A DNA stretch of 64,000 nt from an uncultured Acidobacteriota bacterium (lineage in GTDB: Bacteria; Acidobacteriota; UBA6911; RPQK01; JAJDTT01), in the NCBI GenBank assembly GCA_951812665.1, contig CATOST010000023.1, positions 124,001 through 188,000 of the forward strand, read 5' to 3'. Position 1 is the first letter of the stretch, and each line of letters starts with the position of its first letter. The translations under genes and the position numbers were made by a program. A model generated the notes under the pieces. The model made no database searches. It was not told the DNA's origin and saw only the letters and a list, made by a program, of their open reading frames with translations. Shown in pieces: positions 63,904-64,000 of the stretch.

Positions 63904-63932
63904 TAGGAGGGGCGACTTCCAGTCGCCCTCTT
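63904..63932 (+). repeat. Family A palindromic repeat, copy A4
   Basis: TAGGAG edge, arms GGGCGACT (63910-63917) and AGTCGCCC (63921-63928), loop TCC, then TCTT. It is 158 bases after the last stop codon, so not immediately at a gene end. The rest of 63,746-64,000 shows no gene. Confidence 0.85.
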
Positions 63933-63939
63933 GGGGAGC

Positions 63940-63966
63940 ATAGGGGGGACGATAGTCCCCACTTCG
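63940..63966 (+). repeat. Family A-related palindrome, copy A5
   Basis: Arms GGGGAC (63945-63950) and GTCCCC (63955-63960) around GATA, then ACTTC. Immediately beside A4, giving a tandem pair in the same orientation. Confidence 0.7.
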
Positions 63967-64000
63967 CGATTGTTGCGTAGTCGATTTGAGGGCCGTGCCA

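Noticed and set aside
1..64000. CRISPR array, prophage or defence system
   Set aside because: No regularly spaced repeats with unique spacers, and no cas, integrase, toxin-antitoxin or restriction genes were seen; the palindromes are scattered and not evenly spaced.

Overview
The window looks like chromosomal DNA of a high-GC, Gram-negative bacterium, most probably an Acidobacteriota member. This is inferred from three things: a 1,076-residue TonB-dependent receptor with an N-terminal carboxypeptidase-regulatory-like domain, many Gfo/Idh/MocA oxidoreductases (several with Tat signals), and BNR/heparinase-type polysaccharide genes. No rRNA or tRNA gene was seen. MurE carries the DNPR motif of meso-diaminopimelate-adding enzymes.

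Layout. (1) 1-9,054: oxidoreductase and small-molecule genes: four Gfo/Idh/MocA proteins, an SDR whose catalytic lysine is Asn, a sugar-isomerase-like TIM barrel, a cyclase-family hydrolase and a TPR protein. (2) 9,097-17,913, mostly minus strand: a five-gene set (TPR protein, PP0621-like protein, NAD kinase, small TPR protein, 3-hydroxybutyrate-dehydrogenase-like SDR), a HEAT-repeat protein on the plus strand, then rpiB, glyA, a DinG-type helicase and a secreted TPR protein. (3) 17,986: proS. (4) 19,833-36,240: a compact division and cell-wall (dcw) operon in the order mraZ, rsmH, ftsL, ftsI, murE, murF, mraY, murD, ftsW, murG, murC, ftsQ, ftsA, ftsZ, with nearly every junction overlapping; murB and ddl are absent. 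(5) 36,386-40,962, minus: purF, purM, purN, a D-threonine-aldolase-like PLP enzyme and a Nudix hydrolase, again overlapping. (6) 41,323-50,537: the TonB receptor with a strong terminator, an SDR, and an exported PHP protein coupled to a lipoprotein with 14 FG-GAP repeats, then a class IV aminotransferase. (7) 50,539-52,578: a complete IS1634-like insertion sequence with 15-bp inverted ends and a 6-bp target duplication. (8) 52,682-63,745: a carbohydrate region with two Tat-exported oxidoreductases, a heparinase II/III protein coupled to a glycosyltransferase, two Asp-box (sialidase-like) proteins, another oxidoreductase and a probable beta-propeller glycosidase-like protein.

The most unusual structure is two families of short dispersed palindromes. 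Family R (five full copies and one partial) has GGGCACC-type arms around an ACAAGG core. Family A (five copies) has variable G-rich arms, mostly a TTTCCT or TTTCTT loop, and conserved edges. Copies abut or contain the stop codons of ftsZ, the aminotransferase and the Nudix gene. One R copy lies inside the 3' end of murG, ahead of murC. The insertion sequence sits exactly at the edge of a family A copy. These look like REP-type elements under selection or targeted insertion, and they are the best lead here.
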